Assembly (NCBI GenBank): GCA_003184365.1 | Contig: NKYR01000092.1 | Span: forward strand, 104,397-168,396 | Length of the DNA: 64,000 nt | Direction of reading: 5' to 3' | DNA from: Evernia prunastri | Lineage: Eukaryota > Ascomycota > Lecanoromycetes > Lecanorales > Parmeliaceae | Shown here: one piece after another, positions 12,024-24,244 of the stretch | Layout of the letters: each line of letters begins with the position of its first letter | How positions within the stretch are numbered: the first letter of the stretch is position 1 | The notes under the pieces: model-generated | What the model saw: the letters and a program-made list of their open reading frames with translations, nothing else | The model's database searches: none | Told to the model about the DNA's origin: nothing | Made by a program: the position numbers and the translations under genes

Positions 12024-13602
12024 ATGTAGCTCCATCTTACTTCGGGTTGTTGCTGAACATGCATAAGAGTCTTGTTAGCACTCGGGGGACTAAATATACC
12101 TTTTCAGGTAACTGCTAGCTTCAGCGGTGAGACGCCGCAACAACATCTGCACGAAGCCTGCTGTTTGGGTGACGTAATATGATGACAGGTGGAGGCTAAT
12201 CGTGTAGTTGAGGGTTTGGGTGTGTTGGGGGCGGGGGTGGAGGGGGGGGGAGTAAAACGGTTGGGTGTAAGGGCGGGGGGGGGAGGTCTGATTGATTACG
12301 TTGTGCGAGTGGGTGGAGAGGGGTTGAATGGAAGAGTGTCGAGGGAGAAGTTTGGTCTGTTTGAAGTGGGAAGGGATAGGGGCGCGGGAAGACTCGAGTG
12401 AGAGGGAGAATGTTTGAATAAGGGTTCGATGTCTGTGAGGGAAGTGAGGTCGAGGACGAGGAGTGGGGCGTGGGGTAAATGGATTGGAGGTGCATCCGGC
12501 GGAACTCTAGAGATGCGTAGCGTGGCTCGACACTATGATGCCTCGATGGGGTGCGTGATGGACCTAGTATGCTCTGGGAAATTTCATGGTTTCTTTGAAC
12601 TTCCTTAGCGGTCGTTGCTCTTCTCCTGGCTCTTCTCTCTTCACCTAATGAACGCACGCCTGGTTTTGCTCATATTTTCATTGGATGAGAAGGTCAAAGC
12701 AGCTCAGAATCCAAACGCCACTCCCTAACGATATGGAAACGTGACAATGTTATTGAATCATCGATTGATCTCGCCCCCAAGTTTTAACAATGGGCGTCAC
12801 GCATCAATAGCATTAGGTCGTTCGTAAAGGATTGCCCAAATCGTCCCGTTCGCGGTTAAAGCTCCAGCCTTGGACGCCGATGTATATCCACCGAACACGC
12901 AGCCTGTCCACCTCCCGGCCTTGATACGTTGTGTTGACGTTGAATTCCACTAACGGTATCTGCTGGCCAGAGAAGGCTGAGATGGGATTGGATGGCTAGG
13001 CGGGGTTTGGATCGGACTTTACTCAGTGAGGTTGGGTGGTGCTCATAGAGCGGAGGTTGCAGAAAGTGTGTTTAGATGAGCTGGAGGGGAATAGGTCGTA
13101 GGGGCCCTGATCTCGCTGAAACATTATGGCTCAAGTGGGAGCATGGACTTTTTAGTCGGGAGATTGGGCGAAAGGCTCGTGCTGAATAGACGGTCGGTTG
13201 TCAGGTCTCTTGAAGTCAAGGTCGAGCGGACGTACTCTCTCATGGTGTGGGTTTTGGGTCCGTTTCGATAGCCGCCTGCTTGGAGTCATCTCGTACTTGG
13301 CTTACAGTCGATTGTTTCGATAGCTAGATAAAGGAGTGGAGATGGGAAGGACTCCAACATTGGCTGTTCCAGAGCTCAGTGTCCTTCGTGCAATACCGCA
13401 CGAAAGCTGAACACCCCGACGGACTCAAATTCCATGGCACACGACTTCGACTGGGCAGACAGACGTATTGATACTCTGGGATGATGTGGATGGGCAGAGC
13501 AATGTGTATTTTGCAAAAGCATTCTGATGCTAGCTAAATACTCTCAAATATCTTCGTGCTTATTTCAGTGGACATTCATTCGGTGACATAAAAAAGCGGT
13601 AA

Positions 13603-15893
13603 TCATTCGTCCTCGAAGTCCCATCCACCAGGGATTGCTGAGGCTTCGGCGGATGTGGACTCGTCCTCGTCCTCGTCCTCATCCGAACCCCAGTCAGAGA
13701 TCCATATTTCAGTCGCATGGATCCTACAGCCACTAACATGGTCGCCATACTCGAAATTGATACGTGCTTCTCCCAGACGAAAATTCACAATTCCCTTTGG
13801 ATGTAATTGGTCTTCCCGCCGGCCGTAGTCGACAGTGTCAGGCCCAGCTTCGAGGATAATCTCCATCCAGGCATCCAGGTGGCGCTGTACTACTTCCAAC
13901 AGCGATAGTTCTTCCCCAGGATACCACGTCTTCCACAGCGACCTCGAGGTACGCGATCGATATTTGATAGCCGAAGTATCCTCGAGTCGATCATATGCAA
14001 CGATGTGTCGCGAAGATTCGAATAGGGTTTTCGGAAAAGTTTGTCGGTCTATCTTATCTTTATTGAATTTGAATTTGTCTAAATCAAGATATCGGCTGAC
14101 CAGATAGAAAAGATAAGTAAGCATCGTTCCGCCATCATAACCGATATAATTATCCATTCGAGGCCTATTAAAGTCAAAGCCAGCATCAAAGAGCACCTTG
14201 ATACGCCTAGGAAAATCGGAGTTATCAGCCATCCATTTAAAAGCAAATACCGCTATGTGAGCCAGCGGTAAACCGTCACCAGATAAATCGAATCCACTTG
14301 GGTCGTTTTCATGGCTCCCGCGTAGAAGTACCGCTTCGAGATATTCAGACGCATTAGACGACTCAGTAAAGAACTGATCAGAAGCAATAGTTCCCAAATC
14401 GATCAGGAACTCTTCCTGATCAAGGAGCCATCGATACGCTGTAGGAGACCCATCAAAAATATGCAGTACGCTGCAGGACTTGGCCTTCTCCATGGGGTCG
14501 TACTGTCCCTCGTTGACCATGATCCTGAATATGTCAAGCTTAGCCGCGGCGTTTGATTTCTTCCAATCACTGCCTTGCCCTAGTAGGAGTATCGGCAGCC
14601 TTCAAAACCGTAAGTTACACCGAATTCGCGATATTTATTCACAACGCGGCTTACGCAGACATACCCGACGCACTACCATGCCCTAGACCACACCCGATCA
14701 GGATTTTACATAGTTGCGCATGGCAATGAAAGACGGAGAACTATAGGTACGATAAGCTGTCAGTGATAAGTGTGTTGCTGATAGGGTTGCAGAGCTAACA
14801 TGTAGTAGACTCCAGTCATCAGATTTTGACATCTCCACTCGATCGAATGGCGATGCCAATCCCTTGTCAAACAATCTTTGAACATTTGCAACATCTCCTT
14901 CTCTACAGAAGTCTATAATCACTGAATCCGCGGGAATGTATCGGAAGGTGCGGAAGCTGTGTTGCCAGCTGCGGCCGTACGTGCCAAAGCATTCCCATAA
15001 GAAACCGCGAGCTAAAAGCCATTGCGCTATGCGAACATCATAGCGAGTTCTCTTTGCTGGTATCCTTCGCTCAACTCCAGACTCTTCTATGAGGACAGAC
15101 TCTTGTTCCGTCGTGATGAGTCGCAGCATAGCAATTCCGAAATTGTAAGCTCTGACTTGTTGCGTCGTACGATACTTCGGCCGACGAGCAGTCTGCGCGA
15201 ATGCTGTTGGATTGAAAGACACCGACTTCATCGGCGAGGGGAGTAATGGCTTTGGTGAATGGGTCGCAACGACTAGATCCTGCACTGCAAGAGCTGAAGT
15301 CGATACGCCAAGAGCTTGTCCATCGCTTGGAGCTTGCAGTGCCGGGTTTGGAGGCCTTAAGCTCAGTGAGAGAGATCTGAAGCCTGCCTCTTGCATCTCT
15401 CTGCTAAGACTTAGCCTTTGTGTAATCAGTACCGTTCAAAAAAGGGCTAGACTTACGAAATATAGCATGTCTGTACAATGATTAGGAGCATTTTCATCCG
15501 CTCAACTTGCTTCGAAAGTTTCTCCATCTTGTCCTTTCGAAAGACGAACTTGACTGGTGCCCATCGTCTAGACATAGGGCCTTTGAAAAATTTACTATCT
15601 ATATCTTTGACTTCGTTGCTCATCTCATGGGCTATTACAAGACAAGACCTCAGGGTTTCAGTTGCCGCGACTTCGTTAGGACTGCTGCGACTAAAACCTT
15701 GCCGCTGATAGTTGTTCGCGATTATGGTAAGCCAAGTGATGAAGAGCTTTATCTCTGTGGAGAGGCGAGCAATGTCATCCGGGGCTTCTTTGACGGACTG
15801 CCAGACGTCTTGGATCTTCTTGAGGTCCTCGCAGAGCTGGATTGCAAGTGATACTACCCCAATGACACTGGCAGCGCCGCCTAGTGCCTCCAT
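13603..15893 (-). CDS. STAND-type N-terminal domain protein with ankyrin repeats
   Basis: Four exons (15893-15457, 15403-14800, 14740-14655, 14599-13603) encode 707 residues. Residues 1-60 match the fungal N-terminal domain found on NACHT/STAND proteins (start MEALGGAASVIGVVSLAIQL), followed by a helical segment to about 145. Ankyrin-like units follow: DVANVQRLFDKGLA, a unit ending CKILIGCGLG across the short third exon, and AAKLDIFRIMVNEGQ. The C-terminus is acidic (a DEDEDED run near 690). No NACHT or NB-ARC ATPase lies between the two parts, so this is a short architecture. Family members are often tied to non-self recognition; that role is inference. The acceptor at 15401-15406 is a TAGCAG tandem, so one codon is optional. 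Confidence 0.8.
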
Positions 15894-17242
15894 GGCTCGT
15901 AAGCTTGAGTGGAATGAATCGGAGAGCTACGAGAAGATGTGTGATGTTATGAGAAACTGAACGAGGCTGAGGAGTGGGGCTGGTGGGGCTGTGGGTGATT
16001 CCATGCAAGACATGCAGTAGCGCATTTTCGTCAAGTGCAGATTCCGCACAGAACCGCAGTGCATGCCTGGCCATGACGGGACCCATTGTCGAATAGAGAT
16101 ACAGTAATCTACGGTATCAGGGATGTACAGTGATCCATCTCATTCGACATCGTGCTCATGCTATGATATTAAGACTGCTACGAGTACGAAGGGGAAGAGC
16201 GACCGGTATGATCCGCCAAGGCGCCAAGGCTCAGCGTATCATCTGACCTCGGACTCCGACTCCTTGGTCCGTGTGGGCAAGGCTTCAATGCAATACCTTT
16301 TCTACACAACGTAGGGCGTGGTATTTACAGTACACATTCAGCATCTGTTAAGATTATAATTATTCCATTCTACAAATGCGCCCACAACATGGCGAAAGGA
16401 TTGCCAACTATGAACTGTGAAACCAACGTACCAGCTCGCAGAACTCGTCCCGGCTAACAATAAGCCATTATTCCAATAGGCTTCAGTCTCTACTGTCCTC
16501 AGTCCTTGCTAATCCCCCCCGATTTCTCCGTCTCCGACACCGCCTCGCAACCATAAGAAATGTCGTCAGCCATTGGGCAAATATTATGGCCTCAAACTGC
16601 CTCAGGCTTGCATCGAAACTAGGAATAGTGCCCTCAAGTCTTAAGTGCGATCGGATCGAATGGCGGTTGAGCGGTGGTGGGGATTAGGCCGGCTGATCAG
16701 CCTTCACATATCATCATAAACAGTCATCACAACAGCTGGGATCGTGGAGATATGGTTACGCGATCGTAACACTGGGCTTCACTATCTGAGAAGGCACCTC
16801 TAGACCCCCCCCGTTGCTAAAAAAAACTCCTTATGTGTGCAGCATAGACCTCGAGTCAGATTTGGATTTATATACAGGCGCGGGTCGGCGGGAAATTATG
16901 CTATGATTCTGAAAGGAAGAGAATCGGATGAAGAGTTTAACATCGATGGTAAGATCACAGGGATTTACACGTCTTTCGGTGGTGAAAGTACGGCTGGTCC
17001 GCTAGCGCATTAAATTTTCATCGGTCTCTGACGCTGACACTGACGCTGACGGGTTGACCGAGCAGACTGCTAGATTTCATTTGGAATAAGAGTCTGTTGG
17101 CCTTGAGGAACATGTAAGGAATATGATAGGTTCGTTAAGGATGCCCGTTCAATAGAAGATGACGAGATAAACGTACAGCTTGTGATTGATTATTTGAGCA
17201 AAGCTCATAGATCTTTAGGATATAGACTTTAATAATGTCTCG
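15894..17242. other. Gene-free region
   Basis: Mixed AT-richer DNA with no ORF of coding character. It has C-runs near 16516 and 16805 and a GACGCTGACACTGACGCTGAC micro-repeat near 17030. It holds the promoter of the ankyrin gene on its left side and the 3' flank of the transporter on its right. Confidence 0.45.
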
Positions 17243-19500
17243 TCATTGTTGTTTCCGCTGAGATTCCTCAGCATCTCGTTCTTGCCGTTCCATCTCTCTC
17301 CGATGCTTCTTTCCTTTGGCCAGATCTTCTAGTTTGCGGCTTTTACCATGTATGTCGCTGGTCTCGGGGGTCAGGTACCGAGATAGCGCTGCGCCGACCA
17401 GCATTACTGTTACAAATCTGATTGAACGTGAGAGGGGTCCGCGAGACGAAGGAGGAAGGGAAAAGGGGGTCGGGTTGGATCTTACAATATCAGGGTTATT
17501 CCTAGCCGTTCGTTGTTTTGAACTTTAATCACCACGACCTGGCCGAGCACGGAGCCAAGCTTGCCGCTGGCGGCTGAGATTCCGTAGAGAGTGCAACGGT
17601 AGCGGGTGGGAAATGCTTCCGCTGGTATCTAGGTCTGGAGTTATTAATGTTACACCATACTTCCGGCTTTAGTAGTGCCTACGATGAAAGTAGTGGTATT
17701 TGGACCTATCAAATCGCATCTGTGAGTAATTGTCCTCCAAACCAAGGTTTGCGGAACTTACCAAGGTTATAGAAAAGCTGACATATACCGTAAAATACCA
17801 CGATCACAACATGCGCATTCGTACTCGGCAGCGTGACATACAGAGCCCCGACTATAATGAACAATGCACCCAAGATCAAAAATCCCCACATCTGGATCCG
17901 CTTCCGACTGTAGAAATGCATCGCGAAAACGGCTATAGCACTACCGATCAGAGCCCCAACGGAAGTTGACTCCATGATGTGTCTCTCGTTACTGATCAGC
18001 CATTTGTATGGCGGTAGCTGATTTCCGGGTTTTTGTTTAAACAACGTCGGTATGAATCTTGAGCTGTTCACGCCGAGGAGATAGAATGTGAAGTCCAATA
18101 GCATCCAACATACGGCTGTCGCAAATAGGTCAGTCCAGTTGCCCTGCTTGAAAAGGTACTCGTATAAGTCGGCGCGTGATGCCTGAGATGGGTGAGGGTC
18201 TTCCAGATCTTCGACTATTGGTCCAACAGAGCTAGCGACTGATTCCCCGGATACCCCTTGCCCGTGGCTGTCGTATTGAAGGCTAGGTTGGGGCTCCTGG
18301 AGCTCGGTAGAGGTATGATGCCCGTTCGAGGCAGCCTTAGGGGTATGGTTGAAATCGTCCCTGTGAATTGAGTCTTGGTCGATGTTGTCAAGATCTTCAC
18401 TGGACCCAAAATAGTCCTTCGCGTGCATAGCCTGGTTGCTGTCATTTTTGATATCGAGAATATAATAGACTGACTCTGGAATCGTAAGTCGGAAGATCAT
18501 GGCAACAGCTGCTGGTACGGCGCCAAGGCCCGCGACCAGTCTCCATGTTCTGTCCACTGTGCGTGCGCATTCGATTCCTACGGTATCTTGGGCAAATACC
18601 GAGCAAGATCTATCGAGGGGTACTGAGGTGGCTATCGAGGTGATGTGATGACGGAAGCCGGCGGTTGCGGCAAAGGCCATTAGGACGGCGATTAGTTGCC
18701 CCAAGGGCTGGAAGAAGAATACGGCAGCTAGCATCCGGGAGCGGTATTTTGTGGGAGCGAACCTAGAGATGATCAGCAGATTGATTGGTCAAAGAATCTG
18801 AATGGGCATACTCTGCAGTGATAACGGCACTGAGAGGGTAATCGGCACTACAAAGGTTGAAGTTAGCGTCTCCTTTCGAAGTGTAGAGCCGGGTTCAGCT
18901 GCAAGGACTGGTTGTGCCGAATTACTTACCCTATGCCAACCCCCATCACCAATCTCCAGAAGATGAGCAACGCAATGAACGACATGGATCCATTGACTCC
19001 CGATGAGGCTGTAGCGAACCCCAAGGAAGCAGCAATCGTCACAATGAGCTCTAGACCATACATCTTCCTGCGACCATAACGATCTGCCAGGAATCCAAAG
19101 ACGACCTGACCAATCATGGAACCCACTAACGTGGCGATGTTCATGCCAAGTTGATACCGAGTCGGAAGACTGCCTTCCCAGTAGATAATGGAGATCATCG
19201 GTATGATGGTGTTGATGGAGAAGATCTAGTGCATCAAATCATTGTTAGACAGGGCTTCAAGCAAGGCTACGATGACGTACGTCGTATGCATCAGTCAAGA
19301 AGCCAGTGCCTGCGACAAGGACAATCCACCATCCGAAGCCTGCTGCTTCAACTGATGAGAGCACCAAATTTCGTCTTTCTTGCCATGTCTGCAGGACTAG
19401 TCAGTGTCTATCATCTTGTATAGGGAATACTCTAACATACTAAATTGTAAGTGAAGCCTTGTGAATGGTCTACCCAGAATCGTGGCCATGAGTTCGGCAT
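17243..19500 (-). CDS. MFS inorganic phosphate:H+ symporter-type transporter
   Basis: Eight exons (19500-19441, 19388-19281, 19225-18930, 18847-18812, 18762-17762, 17705-17683, 17628-17486, 17417-17243) give 613 residues. Signature segments match the phosphate:H+ symporter branch of the MFS: GFLTDAYDIF, FLADRYGRRKMYG between TM2 and TM3, GADYPLSAVITAEF in TM4, and FPTRYRCTLYGISAASGKLG in the C-half. A long hydrophilic loop (about residues 265-345) separates the two six-helix halves. An in-frame TAG lies 12 bp upstream of the ATG. The 23-bp exon is needed to keep the frame. Substrate is phosphate by family, but glycerophosphodiester use is possible. The C-terminus is strongly charged. Confidence 0.88.
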
Positions 19501-20122
19501 GATTCGGATTGGCTATGACCAGCGCTCAGCAGTTGATGTCTCCAGATTCAGCAAGGTAATAAGATCTCCAATAGAAAGCATGGCAAGAGGTAAGATATAA
19601 GCGCTGCAATCATTGAATATGAATGATATTTATCAAAAAGACCTAGTCGGTAGCCTTACAGATTGACAGGGTGGCTGAGCTCGAGCCTTATGGTTATTCT
19701 TGAAATCTGCCTTGAGGTGTCATCTCGTGTCGGGTTGATGTTGTAGGGCGCCGGCGATCAAAAATCCAAACACGTGCTAGCCGCGCAAACATCCATTCGC
19801 TCTTGGCATCTGCCCGCTAGATCCGAGGCCTCGAACATTCCATCACTCGGCGACTATTAATCAATTAAAGTACTGTAATCACATCTTTTCTTTTCTTGGC
19901 AACCCTCAGCCTCATCTTCGACCTCGATCCTCTCTAATTTTATGTCGCAAAGCCATAGGCCCCCATACTTCAATGGAACCCACTTACTCACAGGCATCGA
20001 GGAAGGGTCAGGCTGTCAAGCAATGACGTTGACTCTAAGCCATTATGCTGCTACCTCATCCCTTTTCGATGCACTCACCCCACGCCCTATCCATCCTTTC
20101 CTCCTGAGTCCCATTAGCAGAT

Positions 20123-22167
20123 ATGGTCCTCCCGGGGTGGAACGTCTCCGAGCCTATCGACCTCGCACACAAACTATATGAGGTCGTCGAATCCCTCCGA
20201 AGCGCACCGGAAAGTGCCAAAGCTTTCGTGTCCAAGATCAATAACTTTAGAGGCAACCTGAAGGAATTGCAAAAAATACTTGAAAGCAACATCAATTCTC
20301 AACCTACTGATGACCTCGAGCACTTAAGCGCCACTGTTGTTGAATGTGAAGGATGTGTCAGCCGTTGCGAGGAGTACAGTGAGGGGTTCAGAAAGCTCAC
20401 AAAAGATGGAAGGGGGAGTATGGAAGGGGCGGGTCAAGCAGCACGCTGGATTTTGCAGGAGAAGAAGGTCGCCAGGTTGAAGGAGGAGATTGATGGGCAG
20501 ATGAGAAACATCGGATTAACGCTTACGATTAAAATGTTGTGCGTCGGCTCGGCTTCCATGTATCTCGCAGACCAAGACTGACAAACAAAAGTGCAGACGG
20601 TCGGACAAGGCAGGGATCCAATTCGGGAACAGAGGGTCTCGGTCCCCCTACTCGATCCGAAACCCTTACCAGCCTACCTCCATATTCCTCTCCACGACCT
20701 AATTGGGACCCAGTCACAGAGAGTCTCCAACATGCAAAGACTCCAGCGGATCTTCTAGGACTCAGTACAGAATACCAGAGGAAGACATCACGCACAGAAT
20801 TACCCAACCTCCAATATCAACCAGAGAGTAGCAATGGCAAAGGGATTCGTGCGTCACCAGACACTAGTCCAACTACACTGGGCCCGTTGACGGAGCAGAA
20901 TGAGCTACCTGAGCTGGATCCCAAAGATGCAATGCGGCGCCAGGATATAAATGAGGTTACTGTGTCTCCGAGTGGGCTTGGAATTTCTAGACCCTTGTCA
21001 GAGGGCTCGAGCGTGGCATCCCGAGTCTTTACAAGCCCTACAATCTCTTCCCGAAGAACCTCCCTGACAGAAACCATGAGCAGCACCTCGAGACGCGACT
21101 CCATATTTGCCTTGGAGTCTGCGGTGATTGAAATGGCAATGGAGAACCTGGGTGGAGTGCGAGCCTCTTACTATAAAGAAAAGTCCAAAGTATCGTACCC
21201 GATCTCCGCAATCGAGTCATTCCGCAACAAGAATACTAGGCGTCGCTACATCATAATATCACCACCCCTCAGCTCCAACATTAAGTTGTACTTGGGTACG
21301 TACATATTCTGTTCCCGAGCATGGTCCACGTACTGATACCTGCTTCCAGTAGTACCTCCGAATGAGCGCATCATAGCTCACAGCGAACACCCTCAAGCGT
21401 ACGGTTCTAGTAACACCAAGCATAGAGTCAAGTTCCTCGAGCCGTACCTTTTAAGATCCCAAAGAATACAATCGGAGCGTCAACCCTCAGATGCTTCATT
21501 GGACCTGTCGCCTTCCCTCACTCCTGTATCCTCGGCTACCAGTGTCGCGAGCTCAAGGAGTCTTGGTTCTCCAATTCTTACAGTCAACAACGGCGTCCTC
21601 AAGGAAGAGTCTCGGCAGCAAGAGTACGACTTTGAGAATGAAGACGACTACCGGAGATTTCAAGAATTGCTCATGGGCCCGGACGTGAAGCTCCGACTTC
21701 AAGTACCAGTCCAGTCCATCATGGCTAAAATATACGAAGTGAGCAAGGCCAACCAAGAGTGTAAACTACAGTACTTGCGTTTGTGGGAATCCGGTGGGCG
21801 TCAGACGTTGATGTTCTTTGCCAATATCTCGTCCAAAAACTACAGAGAATATAGAATGGAAAATCTTCGCCCTGTCGAATCAAAGTCAAAGACAACGATC
21901 CGCCTGGACGTCCACCTGCCTGGCAGAGTCCGACGTAGGTCGAGTTCCAAAAGTCCTCGCGTCATTGGTAAGCTATCGGCTCAAGAGAGAGCTAGGTTTG
22001 GCGGATACACCGATGAAAATGACATGACAGATTTAGATTACCTATCAATAGAGTTCAGCTCTGCTGATGATAGGATCGATTTTCTGCACGAAGCAAAGTT
22101 TCACGGCTTGTCCGAGGAGCCAATAGCATCATTCTTTGCTTCTCGCTCGGGATCCACCACGAAGTGA
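20123..22167 (+). CDS. Protein with STAND-type N-terminal helical domain, function unknown
   Basis: Three exons (20123-20538, 20592-21295, 21350-22167) give about 645 residues. The first 138 residues form a helical, charged domain (ESLRSAPESAKAFVSKIN...) like the N-terminus of fungal STAND and ankyrin proteins. The middle is a low-complexity Ser/Thr/Pro region. The C-terminal 230 residues are a compact, ordered-looking segment (EYDFENEDDYRRFQELL ... LRLQVPVQSI). The acceptor of intron 1 is uncertain: AAAAG at 20591 keeps the frame; CAG at 20570 would give an unusually short 32-bp intron. No catalytic motif seen. Together with the 13.6-kb gene it brackets the phosphate transporter. Confidence 0.65.
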
Positions 22168-22999
22168 ACATAGAAGCCAGACCCGCATCCTTACTTACAC
22201 AGTCATTACATAAGCTGAACCTTCTAAGACAGCTGAGCATCTCATATACTGGCAATCAGCATGACCCTGACTGCGTATAAGCGTTGTCACACAACCAACC
22301 TGAAGCACTCTCTTGAATCAGTGACGAAGCACCCTGAAGGACTCCGAGAGTAGTTACCTGCAAAGCTGGCAAGCAACTCGCCATGACAAGTGGAAAATTG
22401 AATGGGACTCATAGAACGAAAATGCTCGGTGCATCGGTTATGCATCGATCTATCGATTATGTATCGGTCCCTCATTGGAGGCTTTCGACCTGCAGTACCG
22501 GAAGCAGGTGCCAACTGGAGCTCCATACTACTCTTGCGGAAATGCTCATCGAGCGATGCTTGTCAAGGTACCCTCAGTGAACAGGTCAAGTTATTCATTT
22601 GGTCCGCCGCGGAGTTTCAAGATGTTGGACTTGCCGTTGGCTACTCTCCAGCTATGTCTATCACAAACGAAATGTGTGGAATGTGTGAGGGAGGAGCGTC
22701 GGAGGTGAGGCGACAGAAAAATCGCGGCAATTTCCCGCCTAAAAGACAAGACTTGATTACGTAACATACATCGCCACCAGTGCTCAGTGGGTTTTGATGC
22801 CAGGGCAAGGCATGGTCATAGTCCAACATGTGAAGCTGGGAATGGCATGTTGATGCTACCAAAATATCTTATGCGCTTTAGCCAGATGCTCCCGTACCAT
22901 GCGTTGAGTTCAGGGAAGCGGATTCGAGAATCGAGATCGATTTCGTCAGATTGGCAAGCTGCCCGAATGTGATGTTAATGAACTTTCCTACACCTTAGA
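22168..22999. other. Gene-free spacer
   Basis: Short overlapping ORFs only. A small ATCGATCTATCGATTATGTATCG palindrome-rich stretch at about 22440 is the only visible structure. Confidence 0.4.
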
Positions 23000-24215
23000 T
23001 CATCTATCCTAATAGAAAAAGCTGTTCAAATCCGCCCATGTCCATTCCCAGAGGCCGTTGAGGGGGTGTAGCAGCCATGTAGGAAGGGAATCGTATATCA
23101 AAGCCCTACAAGTCATCAGCCATCATTTTCCCATCTGAGACCAACGGACTCACCCCTTCGGAACCGCAATAGGCTCCACATTAGCATCGGTAAGGTTTAG
23201 CAAGTCGTGTGTGCGACCAGCTGCGTTGCCTCTAGTGGGGACGCCGGCCTTTTCGCAAACATGGAGATGTTGCGCCGGAATGTGCAGAGCGGTCTGCAAT
23301 AGCAATGATGCTTCGATCAACGTTACCGTCAGGCCTGCCTCGATTTGAAACTCGTCATGGCAGTGAAATAGCCAGACGCGTGCGGAAGAGGCGTGTTAGC
23401 TGGATATCAATCGAGGTACAGCCGGGGAAGTGACTCATCTGGATTGTCTGCCTTGAATCTTATAACCACATGCACCAGACCCTCAACTACTACTACGTCG
23501 CGTCGCGTGGTAACACGAGGATTTGAAACGGCATGCCCTGCTTGATATGGTCCAGCTCCGGCGGGAGGACCGGGCGACCACTTGCATCTGATGTTCGTGG
23601 AGATGAAGTCTGTGGCTACTGTCGTCAAGATTGTTGACGGCGATCTCCACCGTCTGGTTAACTAAGCACGAATGGGTTTAAACTGACGCCGTATACCTTT
23701 GGGTCCATGGCAAGGGTTCCTGTGCTGAGGGCTGTGAAGAGGCTGGGTACCCGTTGTCCCACGTATGTGATGTTGTTGAAAAGGGCCCTATGGGTGGCTG
23801 TTTCAGCGATGGGACTGCATGGTTGCCATGAAAGAGATTGGGGGCGCTTCTCACATTCTTGCGTGCAAATAATGTACTGACCTGTTCGAGCCGTTGATGA
23901 CTCGGAAGTCGAGATTCAGCGTAATGCTCAGGTCGACCGGATCAAGTAGCTCCTGGCCATCCACTGGAACCAGCGTCAAATCCTTCACGATGTCAAATGT
24001 CGGAGGAGAGGACATGGCGCCTGTACCGGCATTGTCTTATGACGGTCATACACAAGAACGCCGGTGACACTGGTGTTCAGATCTGCAGGGACCGTGTCAA
24101 ACATCTCAGGGTCGAAGTAGCTCGTGAAGGCCTAGTTGCGATCTGCGCTTGTCTTTGCTTGGATGATGACGTCGTAACGCTGCGCGGCAGTCTGTAGTAC
24201 GCTCGCCACCAGGAA
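23000..24215 (-). pseudogene. Decayed multicopper oxidase (laccase/Fet3-like), C-terminal part
   Basis: Fragments in order on the minus strand: QTAAQRYDVIIQAK, then SYFDPEMFDTVPADLN, DIVKDLTLVPVDGQ, NITYVGQRVPSL, NQTVEIAVNNLDD, VVIRFKADNP and FHCHDEFQIEAGL. These are cupredoxin domain 2/3 landmarks of ascomycete multicopper oxidases. An Asn-stop-Ala in the first block replaces an expected aromatic. The frame shifts before NQTVEIAV and again near the GPPAGAGPYQ segment. The canonical HPFHLHGH copper site reads HRLHLHEH, and HCH-x3-H has Gln in place of the last His. A splice donor expected as GGTGAGT reads GATGAGT. The N-terminal half is absent; similarity stops near 24215, where the opposite-strand P450 remnant begins. 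Confidence 0.8.
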
Positions 24216-24244
24216 CCTTCGAATTCCAGAATCGCAGAACCGGC

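Larger units (their letters stand above)
9867..13602. other. 3.7-kb gene desert rich in low-complexity DNA
   Basis: No supported gene. The region holds the polypyrimidine tracts, G-rich arrays and small duplications listed separately. From 12600 to 13600 the sequence is of ordinary composition with no coding signal. Confidence 0.55.
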
